From: Cynocephalus volans
Taxonomy: Eukaryota; Chordata; Mammalia; Dermoptera; Cynocephalidae
Direction of reading: 5' to 3'
DNA: 64,000 bases
Assembly: GCF_027409185.1 (NCBI RefSeq)
Contig: NC_084462.1
Coordinates: 28,185,577-28,249,576 of the forward strand
Shown: one piece after another, positions 47,130 to 59,400 of the stretch
Numbering within the stretch: position 1 is the first letter of the stretch
Layout: every line of letters starts with the position of its first letter
Made by a program: the position numbers and the translations under genes
Notes under the pieces: model-generated
What the model was told of the DNA's origin: nothing
The model's input: only the letters and a program-made list of their open reading frames with translations
Database searches by the model: none

Positions 47130-47371
47130 AGCTGAAACGCCCACACACACCCAGGCCAGGGCGGGGCCCCTGAGCCTCTCTGGTGCCTTCCCACCCGTCA
47201 CTGCATCCATGAGTCTGAGGTTGAATGCAAACGCCTGTGGGGAAGAGATGTGCTAGAAACATGACAGCCAGAGTGTAAAGTGAAAAGTAGTAAAAAGTGT
47301 AAAGCCAGCCTAAAGCGTCCTGCATTTCAGGGATGAGGACTCCTGTAATGGAATCAGTCCAAGTCTCCACT

Positions 47372-47482
47372 CTAACTGGCCACCGGGGCCATTGTCTTCT
47401 CACACAGCCTGGCCAGCAGCCCTGCCATCTGCAGAAGGGAGCTTACACCTTCTGCTACCCTCATGTGAGTGTATCCAATTTC
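47372..47482 (-). CDS. RFC2: RFC2 coding exon 11 with stop
   Basis: Encodes [20 protein letters not shown] and then [16 protein letters not shown], with TAG at 47374-47372. The acceptor is preceded by an uninterrupted run of 18 T on the minus strand. Confidence 0.98.
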   Translation of the reverse strand, partial: EIGYTHMRVAEGVSSLLQMAGLLARLCEKTMAPVAS

Positions 47483-50400
47483 CTGAAAAAAAAAAAAAAA
47501 AAAGAAAAATTTAAATCTGGTTAATAAGTGAGGGAGTTTTTTTTTTAAATGTGAACGAATGATTTGCTCAAAATCGATACAATGAACTCAAACTACAGTT
47601 GGAAAATGAACGCTAAGACATAGTGATTATGTTTAACTAAAGTTCAATTCATTTCTTAAAAGGATGCTATTTCTTCAGAAGATACTGTCAAGAAAATGGA
47701 AGAAAAAGAAAAAAAAAGCCAGGCTGGGAAGAAAATATTTATAAAACATATATTTGAACATCTGATAAAGGACATGCATCTAGAATATATACAGAACTCT
47801 CAAAACTCAGTAATAAGAAAACAACCCAATTAGAAGTGGGCAGATTTGAACAGATGCTTCATCAGAGATGATTATGAATGGCAAATAAGCACATGAAAAG
47901 ATGCTTGCATCATTAGTTACTAGGGAAATGCAAATTAAAGCCACAATGAGATACCATTATACACCTATTAGAATGGCTGAAAAAACCCAATGAGCATTCA
48001 TTCCATAGGCTAGGATGTCGATCATCTGGAATGCTCACATTGCTGGCAAGAACCCAAAATACTACAGCCACTTTGGAAAACAGTTTGGCAGTTTCTTATA
48101 AAATTAAACACACATTTACCATTTAACCAAGCAATCTCACTCCTGGGAATTTACCCAAGAAAAATGAAAACTTATGTTCCCACTCATATGAATTCATGTA
48201 TGCAAATGTTTATAGTGGCTTAATTCATAGTCACCATAACCTGGAAACCCAAATGTCTTCAGCTGGTGAGCAGGTTAACAAACTGTGGTACAGTCATACA
48301 ATGGAACACTACTCAGTGATGAAAAAGGACTGAACCACTGATGCATGCAACAGCACCCACAAATCTGAAAGGTACTGAGCTAAGTGAAAGAGGCCAGACG
48401 CAAAAGCATGATTCTATTTATAGGATATTCTGGAAAATTCTGCCACCACAGAAAATAGATCAGTGGTTTCCAAGAGATTGGGGAGGAGTTGATTTCTAAG
48501 GGCACATGAATTTTTCTGGGATGACAATTTATATCTTTGTTGTGGTGGTATTTATACAACTGAAGGCTTTTGCCAACAGAATGTACCTAAAAGGGTGAAT
48601 TTTACTCTATGTAAAGTATACCACAATTAATCTAACAGGACTTCTAATGAAGAGAGTCATCCCAAGGGACACTCAGGTCGCTGCCTGCCACAACTGTGAA
48701 ACCAACTCTCTGCCCTCAGGATGATCAGCCACCCTTCCTCCTTTTGCTGTCGGGAACACTTTCTGAGCAGACCTGTGAGCAAAACAAAGAAAACCACGCC
48801 ATGGCCCATGTTCTTGAGGAGATGGGCATTTCTATCCTCACACTGACCTTAATAAACTCCAGTTTCAAGTATTCTGCCATTTGGAAAGTTTTACACACTC
48901 GAAAAATGTTGCCAATGACATCTTCTGGTGAATAGCCCAGGTGCCACAGGTGAGCAAGAATCTACACAAAAGAAGATACGAGGCTGTTTAACACTTTAAA
49001 ATACAAAGTGCCCAGGGAGACAAAGTCAAACCCTCACCAGTCTTGGGCCTATGACACTTCTGGGAGCAGACGGCTCACCCCAGACAGCCCATGCAATTTT
49101 GAGAATCACCTGAAACCATGGAGCTGCTGGTAGGCCACACCCTGCAGATCCTGTGGGGTAATTTGACAGATTTTCCCAGCAGGGAGAGGACACTGCAAAT
49201 GTTTTAAACTGCATTGCAAGATGGTCTACTACCACGCCCATGTAATGTGTTTATCCAGCTCTTAAGACACTTGACTAGTCAGCCCACTCCGTGCACAGAG
49301 TGGAAGCAGCAGACCGTGTAGCTGCTAGCTTTCCCAAGCTGCTGGAGTCATAATGCACCTCTAGCCCAAAACTGATCCTGCTGGGGCAGCAAGCATCTAC
49401 AGCAGTGGTCTCAGCTGCGCCTCCTCACCACCTGCCCACCACCCCTACCTCGCCACCCTGCAAGGTCTGGAGGCAGTCTTTCTAGCATTTGCTTTGGCAT
49501 CTTGGGGCAAATTCAGGGGGCAGGGAACCTCTGTGTCCATAAATCTCAAGGCTTCCTTCATGCCCACTTGCTGACCCTGCCCGTGGGTTCAGGTCTCTGC
49601 CTATCTCCCTGCCTTGCACTCCAGGTTGAATTCTGCCCTGAACCTAGTCAACTTCCAGCATAGTTAGCTGGAGGGCTGGGAAGGAAAACCTGTGATAAGA
49701 CCAAAGGCCTTAAATCACACCACTGCTACCCATGTGACCTGAGGTCACCTGAAGCCCAATCACGCCCGCTGGACTCTGCTCACAGGACCAGGCCCTACAA
49801 TCAGGCTAGAATCTTCCTGGTCCCTCTTCCTGGCTGACCAGGGACTGCTGGATCCTGGAATGCCTGATTCCATGTTGCTCAGGAGGATGCAGGGTAGGTC
49901 TCCTCCTACCAGAGGGAAGATGGCTTGACTGGAAAGGAGGTGAGCTGGTCTTTCCTCATGTCTTAGGTTGACAAATTTCTCTTGTAGAGGATATAATTAT
50001 AGTAGAAAGACGATTTTTACTTCCAGATCTACTCCTTTTTTTTTTTGACCGGTAACCCTCAGCACGGTGTGGTCTGCACCACGCTCAGCCAGTGAGCGCA
50101 CCGGCCATCCCCATATGGGATCTGAACCTGCGGCCTCGGCACTACCAGCGCCGCACTCTCCCAAGTGAGCCACGGGGCCAGCCCCAGGTCTACTACTTTT
50201 AAACAGGGTGACTCAGCGAAAGGAATTTAGCCTCTCTGAATGACAGTTTTCTCATCTGTAAATTGCACCCAACTCCTAGCATGACTTTAAGAACTAAGTG
50301 GAGCAATGCATGTAAAGTCCCCAGCAACAGGAGGGCTCCTGCTGCCCTGCTCCAGAAGTGACAGGTGCCTCCTGAACCAGGAGGGGGCGGCCCAACCTTG

Positions 50401-53400
50401 TAGGCTTCCTCGATGTTGGCGTTCACACAATGCTGGATCATCTCCTTCACCAGCAGGGGGTGCGGCTCGTCACAGACCTGACCAAACCGAAAAGAAAGGC
50501 GTTGGGTGGAAAGGACCAGCTTGTGGGCAATCTGTGTGACCAGCTTCTCAGCTCACTGTTCTCATCAGATTCTCCAGCAACCAGAAAGAAGTCTGGGAAA
50601 GTCCCTTTCGCCACCAAAGAAATCACGAAATAGAAAAGCTTCCAACATCATGATTACAAGTCTCAAGCACAAGAGCATTAACAATAAAGCAACCAAGGAC
50701 CAATAAAAAACCTTCACTCGGGGGCAGCTTTAAAGCCATCTGTCTTAGATCACTTGGGGGATCATTTGCCCAGAACTACTTGGAACCCACTTAATAATTG
50801 GGAGGTCATTTGGGCCATCTGCACCCAGAACAGAAATCAGCTTTCCCTGCAAAGGGTCCCTCAGTCTCAGTGTGATGAGCTGAAGAGTGTGCTGAGCTGC
50901 TCACCACAGGGTGGTGCTGGGTGGCTCAGCTCTCCCTGAGCCTAAGGCAGCCTTGCTGCAGTGCCCTCCACTGGCCTTAAGTTCTGCCTCTGGTGCAATA
51001 TCGCATCTAAATCTTCTGAATGAATATCCTGGGATGGTACCTATGCCTGTCCTTGTCTTCCCAGTGGAAGCCACGGAGGCCTCAATGCCTGCTCCATGAC
51101 AAAAAAGGCCTTAACTATCAGTTACTAAGTTTAAGTTATTTAAACTATCAGTCATTTAACTGTCAGTTACTAAGCAAGTTTCCCTTTCCTAAGTATCTTT
51201 GAAAACATGTTCATTGCCAAGGTCTAAACAGATGCTTTTAACACGGCTTTCACTACCCACAAACCTGGTAAGAAACAACTGAAAGCTTGGACAGCCCTAC
51301 CCAATTTTTACCCAAAGTAAGAAATTTTTACCCCAAAATGGCATTTAGATGCTGACTTGTCAGGGTGTGGTAGCCAGTTTTCAAATGAATTCCCAAAAGT
51401 TAAATGCTTCCCCGGTGTGGAAGAGTGAGGACTTTTTCCTCAGCCTGGCTTTGGGGAGGACTGCCGCCCACCCTCGGTGGGTAGAAAGTGGTGGGCAGGA
51501 TGCAGTGCTGCAGAAAACCTCCAGGTGTGGGGTCACAAAGCTGCTGAGTCGAACACGCCCGCCGTACTCCTTCCTACCATTTAGCAGCCAAGTGACCTCA
51601 GACAAGCCACCTGAGCCCAGTTCCTCACCCACAGAGTGACGGTAAGAACATCTCTGTGTAGGGAGGTTGCGGGGACCAGTAAGATGCATCTAAAAGCGCC
51701 AGCACCAGGCCTGATGCATCAGCGGTGCTTCCACTGTCCACACCCAGGTGACATTCCAAAGTAAAAGCAGCGACCGGGGAAAAAAAAAAACTGGAGTAGT
51801 GCAAGCTCCCCAGCACGCTCCTCTGCAAGCCCAGCCCCGTGACAGTGGCTGAGTGTCCCCTGTCTGCCTGCACAGTCTGCTCCTACCCCGCTAGCCACGG
51901 CAGGTGAACTGGCAGGTGAACAACCGTTTTGCAGATGGTGGTGCCAAACCGGCTTCTGTACCTTGAACACGTTCTCGCTGTTAATAAAGCCAAATCCCGA
52001 GAAGGTGGACTGCAGGTTGTTCAGCGCCTGTTGAGGAACACAAACGCAGCAGGGTTGACTTCTAAATCTTTGCCTTTCCTCACCTCTCTTCTTGGGGTCT
52101 GAGCAAGGCCACCCTCCCTCCAGGCCTGCTCTCCAGCAGTGCGTAGCCCCAGCAGGGCCGGCCCCATGTCCCCACTCGGCCTAGTCATTGTGCCCAGTCA
52201 CTTCCCTCCTCCCCCAAATGAGGGGCCCAGCAGGCCCAGGAGGCCGTGTACCTGCCGCATGTCTCCCTGGGCGGTGAAGATGATGGCCTCCAGGCCATCG
52301 TCTGTGTACTGCACTTTCTCCTTCTCGATGACGTTCAGTAGCCTGGCAAGAATCTGCGCGTCAGTCAGCTTGGTGTAGCGGAGGACAGCACACCGGGACT
52401 GAATGGGCTCTGGGCAAAGACAGGCAGAACGTGAGGCCTCCCTGGTGAAGGCTGTGTCACTCTGTCAGGCCTTGGTTACCAGGACGCAGCTGCACAGTCC
52501 ACATGGCCCAGCCATGCTGGCGCTGCTCTTCCTGCCAGCAAGCGCTCAAGAGTGACTTGGTAAAACAGGGCTACACTTCAGAATACCAACCAATAAGCAA
52601 CAAAAGGCCTCAGCCTGCACTGCCCAGCACCCTGGCTAGCCAAGGCTTGCAGAAGGGGAAATGATCCTGCAAGACAGACAGAGCCACATGTCATGAGCCC
52701 TGAGTCCCGGCCAGCCGTGTGGACTCTGGAATCATGGTGCATGTTGGACATAAGGCCCCTCTGGGCAGACTATGATTCAGTCAGGCAGGGGCAGAAACGA
52801 GACACCTGCACACTTCCATCCTAGCTCCACAGGAGAGTCTGATGCATGGCTGGGCTGAAAACCTCCAGACAGACAAACACAGAGTCCTGGAACTCTCCTT
52901 TACCTTCATGTTAGACTACTACAATCACTTCTCTACTAGGTCCAAACCCTAATTGGTCTCTCTCTGATTCTTCCTCTGTGCTGCTGCCACTGGCCTTCCT
53001 AAAAATGCTGTTTTCTTCTTTTAAAAACTTTTTCTTTTTGCTCTTCCTCTAAGCCTAAAAATATTTTACCTGTCACCTCTTCCTGTAAGGACAACCCTTC
53101 GACAGTCCCCTAATACCAACTCTCCCATATGGTCCAGATTCTTATCCTGGTACCCAAACTCTTCTGCAAACCTCATCTTTCTCTCTCTTAAACCCACGTC
53201 TGGTCCCCGTCTCCCCTGGAACGAGACAATTCTGCCCTCTCCTGGTGGGCTCTCCACCAAGGATGCCCTCTTTCCCAGTGTCTTCCCGTCTAAACCACAA
53301 CCGTCTTTCAGTGCACCTTGCAGACCTACCTCCTCGTGTAGCCTGGCCCAATCACCCCAGACTGAAGTGGCCTCTCTCTGCTTTGTTCTCACACACGATT

Positions 53401-56400
53401 TCAAGAAACACCTACTCCTGTTAATCTAGTTGCGGAAAACAAGCCATCCCCCCTCAGTGTGTGGATGCAGTGGTTGGAAACCATGCAGGCAACGGGAGTC
53501 CATTGAAGGTACAGCAGCAGAGGGGCAGGGGCAGATTTGCTCTTAGATGACCCTGGAGGCCATCTGGTGACTCAGGTGCAAGAGAAGCCCAGGGAACACT
53601 GCACCCATCGAGGGGAGAGAGAGACAGACCACAAGCTTGGGGTGAGGGAAGGAGGGGTGGGAGCTTGAGACACTGCTGAAGCAGGAGGACTTTGGATGTG
53701 ATTCTGTTGACAGGCTGGCTGCGGTGGTGAGCAAAGAACTTGGGGTGACACAGGCCTTCCTGGCTGGGGGAGTCACCTCTCCTTTTCTTGTGGGAGCTCC
53801 TGGGAGGCAGGGGCTGAGCCTCAGGCAGATTTGTAGCTTCCAGCTTACACAGTGGACATATGTACACATGCCTTGCACACAGCGGCTGCTCTGCACATAA
53901 ATGGTGCTCAGTGTTTGCCTAATGGATGAGACCTCTTAAAAGAGCAGCTTTCTACACAGGTAGTCCATTTCAACTTATTTGAAGTCAGGAAGCTTCACAA
54001 CTGAACTTCATTTACATATTTAATTACATTACGCTTAGGAACTGGAGCTTGTATCTAAAAGCAATTAATATTCAAACTACATTAGAAATTTCCTTTAGTA
54101 GGTTTTTCTCTCTTGAGAAGTACCAAAAACTTAATGCGCAGAATTTAAATAAGTGTCAGATCAGGCAGCCATGGCCTTCCTCAAAGAAAGTACACTTCTC
54201 TCTTAAGTGGTATGACTCTAGGAGGAAAAGTTTCAAAAATCAACTCAGCAGGAATTGGATCATGATCCACTTCCTCTAAAGCAAAGAAATAAATTCTTTA
54301 AGGCTTTCACTTACCTGTTTGCTATATCCCCTTAGAAAATTAAAATAATCAGAATGCTGAATGTATCAGAAAAATTAATCTCATGAAAAGGGAAGGTCAG
54401 AGCTTTCTCCACCAACAACTGCAGTTTCAAATCACTAAACAACCTTGCTAAAGCACAGCCCTCTGCCAGCTACATCTCGGGGTGGGGGTGGGTCTGTAAG
54501 TATAACACCACTCCTGCCCTAAAAGATCTGTCTTTGGTTAGAGTGCAACCTTATAACACCAAGGCCATGGGTTCGAATCCCCATACCTGCCAGCTGCCCC
54601 ACAAAAAAGAATTCCTGGCAACACTGAGAGCCCTGCAGAGGCTGGAAACAGCGTCTGGGGGCCTCCCATTTGGTGAAGTGCTTGTCTGCAACAGCACACA
54701 GGCCTAGGTGGAGAAGGGGAAGTTAGACGGATGAGCTCACACAGTGGGGCTCAGCGGGGCTCAGCAGGGCACAAGGAAGGTGATGACAATGGGACAGACA
54801 GGAAAGCCATGGGACAGGGTAGAGAGAGAGCATGCAGGTGGGCATGCAGTCTGCATCACAAAGGGAAGGGCCTGCAGCCAGCAGGAAGCCACGGGCCTGT
54901 GGAGCACTGCTGAGATGGGAAGGCACAGAGCACCAGGACACAGACAGGCTCCTGGGAGGGAGAGCTGGAAGGACCAACGCTGAGGTCAGAGAGAAGACTT
55001 CAGAGGTGTACCACGTGAGGATGTTGCAAGAAAAACAAAGATTTCAAAGGAGAGGCAATTCTTGGTGATAACAAAGCCCAGTGCACAGATAGTCTGTGCC
55101 AAGTGCACACAGCACAAGAAAAGTGTAAGAGTGTATTTGGGGAGGAACTGTGATGACGACACTGTACACAACACATCAAAAATGGCACATGTGCCTGAGA
55201 GAGTGCAAAAATCAGACAGACCTGGGATTCCAGTCCCAGCTCTTCCACTTGCTATGTGACTTTGGGCAAACTACTCAATCTGAGCTCCTGTTTTCTAATA
55301 TGTAAAGTGATGCTAATAATACCTCCTCACAGAACTGCAAAAGATTAAAAAACTGATTACATTTTGAAATGATAAATACATGATAAATGTATACAATTTT
55401 TATTCGTCAATTTAAAAAAATTGAAATAAAAAAATTGACTATCCAGTGCTTGGCCCATGGTAGGCAATCAAAAAGTCTCTGCTCTTCTGCTGCTAAACAG
55501 CCAAAGTGAGCACTATGTGAACCAGCCACTCAGAGCCACACTTACCTATGATTTTATCCGAAGCATTACAAGCAAGAGCAAAGCGAGTTGTTTTGGAGTA
55601 AATTTCCATGGTTCTCCTCAAGGCTTGCTGGGCTCCATCAGTCATGCTGAAAAGAAAACACAAGGAGGCAGGTGGCAACTGGGATTCAGGGCCGGGTGGA
55701 CACAAATCCTTCCTTCTACAATAACCCAGGACATAGGATATGTCTAATGTCCTGGACAGGGGTCTCAAACTAGGCAGGCCACCCCACTAATGCTAAAACC
55801 CACAAGCTGCTCTCTCAAAGACTACCCAAACAGTATTTTTGCTTAACAGAATCCAAGAACAATCCTTAAGTGAAATTCACAAAAATCACCCCTCACAGTG
55901 GCTGCCAGCACATGTGCAGGAATCAGTACTCTCTTCAGCTCCTTTATTATATAAAACTCAAGAGTCCTAACATCAGCTGCCAACTTTTCCAATGGAACCC
56001 AGGGAACCTTAAGCTCAGCCTCTCCAGGACCCCGTGTGGGCCTCACACAGGCAGGCTGCCCACAGGTGCCAAAGCCGAGGCCCTGCAGCCAGGCTGCCTG
56101 GGCCCCACCTGCAGCTCTATCACATGCTAGTCGTGGAACACAGGGCAAGTTACTGGAACCTCAGTGTCATCACCCGTAAGACAGAGATAATGATACTGCC
56201 TTCTTAGAGGCTTGTGATGACAATTAAGTGAGATCATAACACATGAAGTGTTTGACAGAATGCCTGGCATACTGTAAATAAACATGTAAGTGTTCAATAA
56301 ATGTTAGCTTCTATAAATAATGTTACAGTAAAATGGTTAAGGCACATACTATGGAATATAAGGTAACTATTAAAAACTATGTTCAGGGCTGGCCCATGGC

Positions 56401-59400
56401 TCACTTGGGAGAGTGTGGTGCTGATAATACCAAGGCCACAGGTTCAGATCCCATATAGGGATGGCCGGTTAGCTCACTGGGTGAGTGTGGTGCTGACAAC
56501 ACCAAGTCAAGGGTTAAGATCCCCTTATGGTCATCTTCAAAAAAAAAAAAACTATGTTCACAAGACCCAGAACACAAAAATTATATATATTATGATCTCA
56601 ATTATATAAAAATGAATAGTGTAGAAAGAGAAAAAAATAAAACAAACTATTAATATTTTCTAAATTTTCTTCAAAGAAAAGTTACAGCTATATTTTTTTG
56701 AATGTGACTTAAAACTGTTCATTTATATTGGTGACAAGTGCACAACATTGTGAACCTGCTAAATGCCAATGAATTGTATACTCTGAAGTAATTAAAATGG
56801 TAAATTTTCTGTGTATTTAACCACGATAAAAAAATTTCATTTAAATAATTCATGTAAGTTTTGCTGAAACAAACATTAACCAACTGCCTTAGACGAATGT
56901 AAGTTACCTAATAAAGATAAGGTTTAAGGCACAGGCCCCTATTACGCTGCTTTTTGAAGACACAATAAGCAAATCTACCACAAAAGTGCTTTTTCTCGTG
57001 ATTTAACAGAATCCAATAAGAATTTAGAGATCAAAGTCAAAACATATTTGGCAAAGCAAAGCACTCTACCTGTAGTGGATTGAATTATGTCCCCCCAAAA
57101 CTACTGAAGCTTGAATTGTCTCCCAAGATTTATGTATTAGAAACTTGGCCCCCACTGTGACTGTTAAGAGAGTGGGAAATCCTATTATGGTAGTTGAAAG
57201 GTGGAGCCTTAAAGAGGTGATTGGATTGTAGGACCATGCTGTAGTGAATGGATTAAAAATGGTGGTCAGGGGCATGGTTCTGAGGGCTTTAAAAGGAGAC
57301 ACTGTCTTTCTCTCTCTCTGCTTCCACCATCTTGCAATGTGAGACCCCTGGAGCACTGTCACCACCACTAGATGGACTTTGGATTTCCCAGCCTCAGAAA
57401 CTGTAAGCAAATAAACTTCATTTTCTTTATAAATCACCCAGTTCCATGTATTCTGTCACAAGCAACACAAATGGACTAATATACTACCTGTCTGCTTCAT
57501 CCAGGATGACGACTTTGTGCCGACCTTTGGGAAGGGTGACCTTCTGTTGTGCAAACATCTTGATTTTATTCCTCACAACGTCGATGCCCCTGAAACAAGC
57601 CAGGATTTTATTGTCACCTTCTGAGACAAGTTCAACTACCTTCTTAAGGACTTTTCAACCTTCGGTATACCATCAGGGTCAACCCTCAGTATACCTTTAG
57701 GGACTACTGGACCCAATTTTAGTTTTTGAGTATCTTTTTCAGGCAATTCTAATTATTTATAGGGATTAAGATTTCACGAATTTTATTCTTTCTTGGGGTT
57801 CTTCTAAAAAACAAACAAAAAAATTAACTTACTTTTCTTGAAAGAATAAAACTCATTTTATATTGCAATTACTATATGTGTCCGTTGGACCTTTTCATAA
57901 TCTGAAAAACACCTGGGTCTTTGGTCCTAACTCCCAGACATACCTGTCATTTGAAGCATTGAGTTCCAAAACGGCATCCTTAAGTGCTGGGCCCAGCAGG
58001 GCTCGTGCCAAACACAGGATGCTTGTAGTTTTACCAGTTCCTGGGGGGCCCTAGGAGTGACATCTCCAGTGAGTGCTTCAAGCCACTAGGTGTCCTTGAC
58101 ATAACCCCTGCTTTACTGCTCCCCACTGTTTGCACCGCCTCTCCTCTAACCCACTCCCCACCCCCATAGCACCCACCAAATCGGCACAGCAACCAACCCA
58201 CAGGCAGACCTCTGACCAACTTGAGCGAAGGGTTTCTCTGCCGCTCTAGGAAGCTCTGTGCACACGAAAGCACTTAAGTGGGCAGTGAAATGGAACACAG
58301 AGGCACCCAGCAGGACCAGGACTGAGTACTTACAGCAATTATGATATTGGGCACATTCCCTTCTCTTGCAAAGACCTGAGGGGAAAATGTTCATTAAAAC
58401 TGGTTAGTCTGTAAGCCCTGGGAGCTAAATCTCCCCAGCCAAGGAGGCCTGTGCAGTAAACATGGCTAGAAATTTCTCCATCTGGATGCCCCGTGGAACT
58501 CTCACCTCAGCACATTCAAAACTGAACTCCCCAGGCTCCCATGAAAACCTGAGGCCCCGCATATGCTTCCTCTTCCAGCCGTCCACACTACGAGCCCCAA
58601 GGCCATCATCCAGAAGGTCTGGCCTTCTCCCTCACCCACACTGCCTTGATGACAAAGGCTTGCCCACTCTTCTATCTCCAGAGTCTTCCTACTTCTCCTC
58701 AGCCCCACCATCACTTTCCTAGCCCATTATCTCTTGTCTGGATTGCCACCAACAGGCCATTAACTGGTTTCCTGGTCTCTCACCTTGCCCCCCTCCAATC
58801 CATTTCCCATACCATAACCACAACTGTTTTTTTAAAGTACACATCTACTAAAAAATTTTACCAGGCCTCCTTTCTGCCCTCACCATGAAGCCCAAGCTCT
58901 CACACACGGTTCACAAGGCCCTGCACAATCTGGATCCTGCCCACCTCACCAGCTCATTTCCTTCCACACCCCATTCATGTACCCTACAGCCTTGTTACTC
59001 AGAGTGGCCCCACGGACCAGCAGCATCGGCACCACCTGGGAACCTGTGAGAAATGCAGAATCTCTGGACTCATCCCAGAACTACTGGATCAGAATCCACA
59101 TTTTAACATGATTCCTGGCAATTCACAGGCCCATTAATGTCTGGACATCACTACTCTGTATCCCAATCAAATGCCTTTTTTCCCCCTAGAACAAGCCAAG
59201 CTCTCTTACCTTGGGGCCTCTGCACATGCTGCTCCTGCTACCTCCCCTCTCTCCATCCTCTACCCCCAAATTTGGCTGACTCCCACTCACTTAGCTCCAG
59301 TGTCACTTCTTCCACTTAGTGATTAAGACACTGTGAGCAGGTTGACTCCTCTCCCCATGCGATCGCTTGGCAGTCTGACTTCCTCTCATAGACTGCTTAC

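Noticed and set aside
57071-57483. Complete endogenous retrovirus
   Set aside because: Only a single LTR is present; no internal region or genes.
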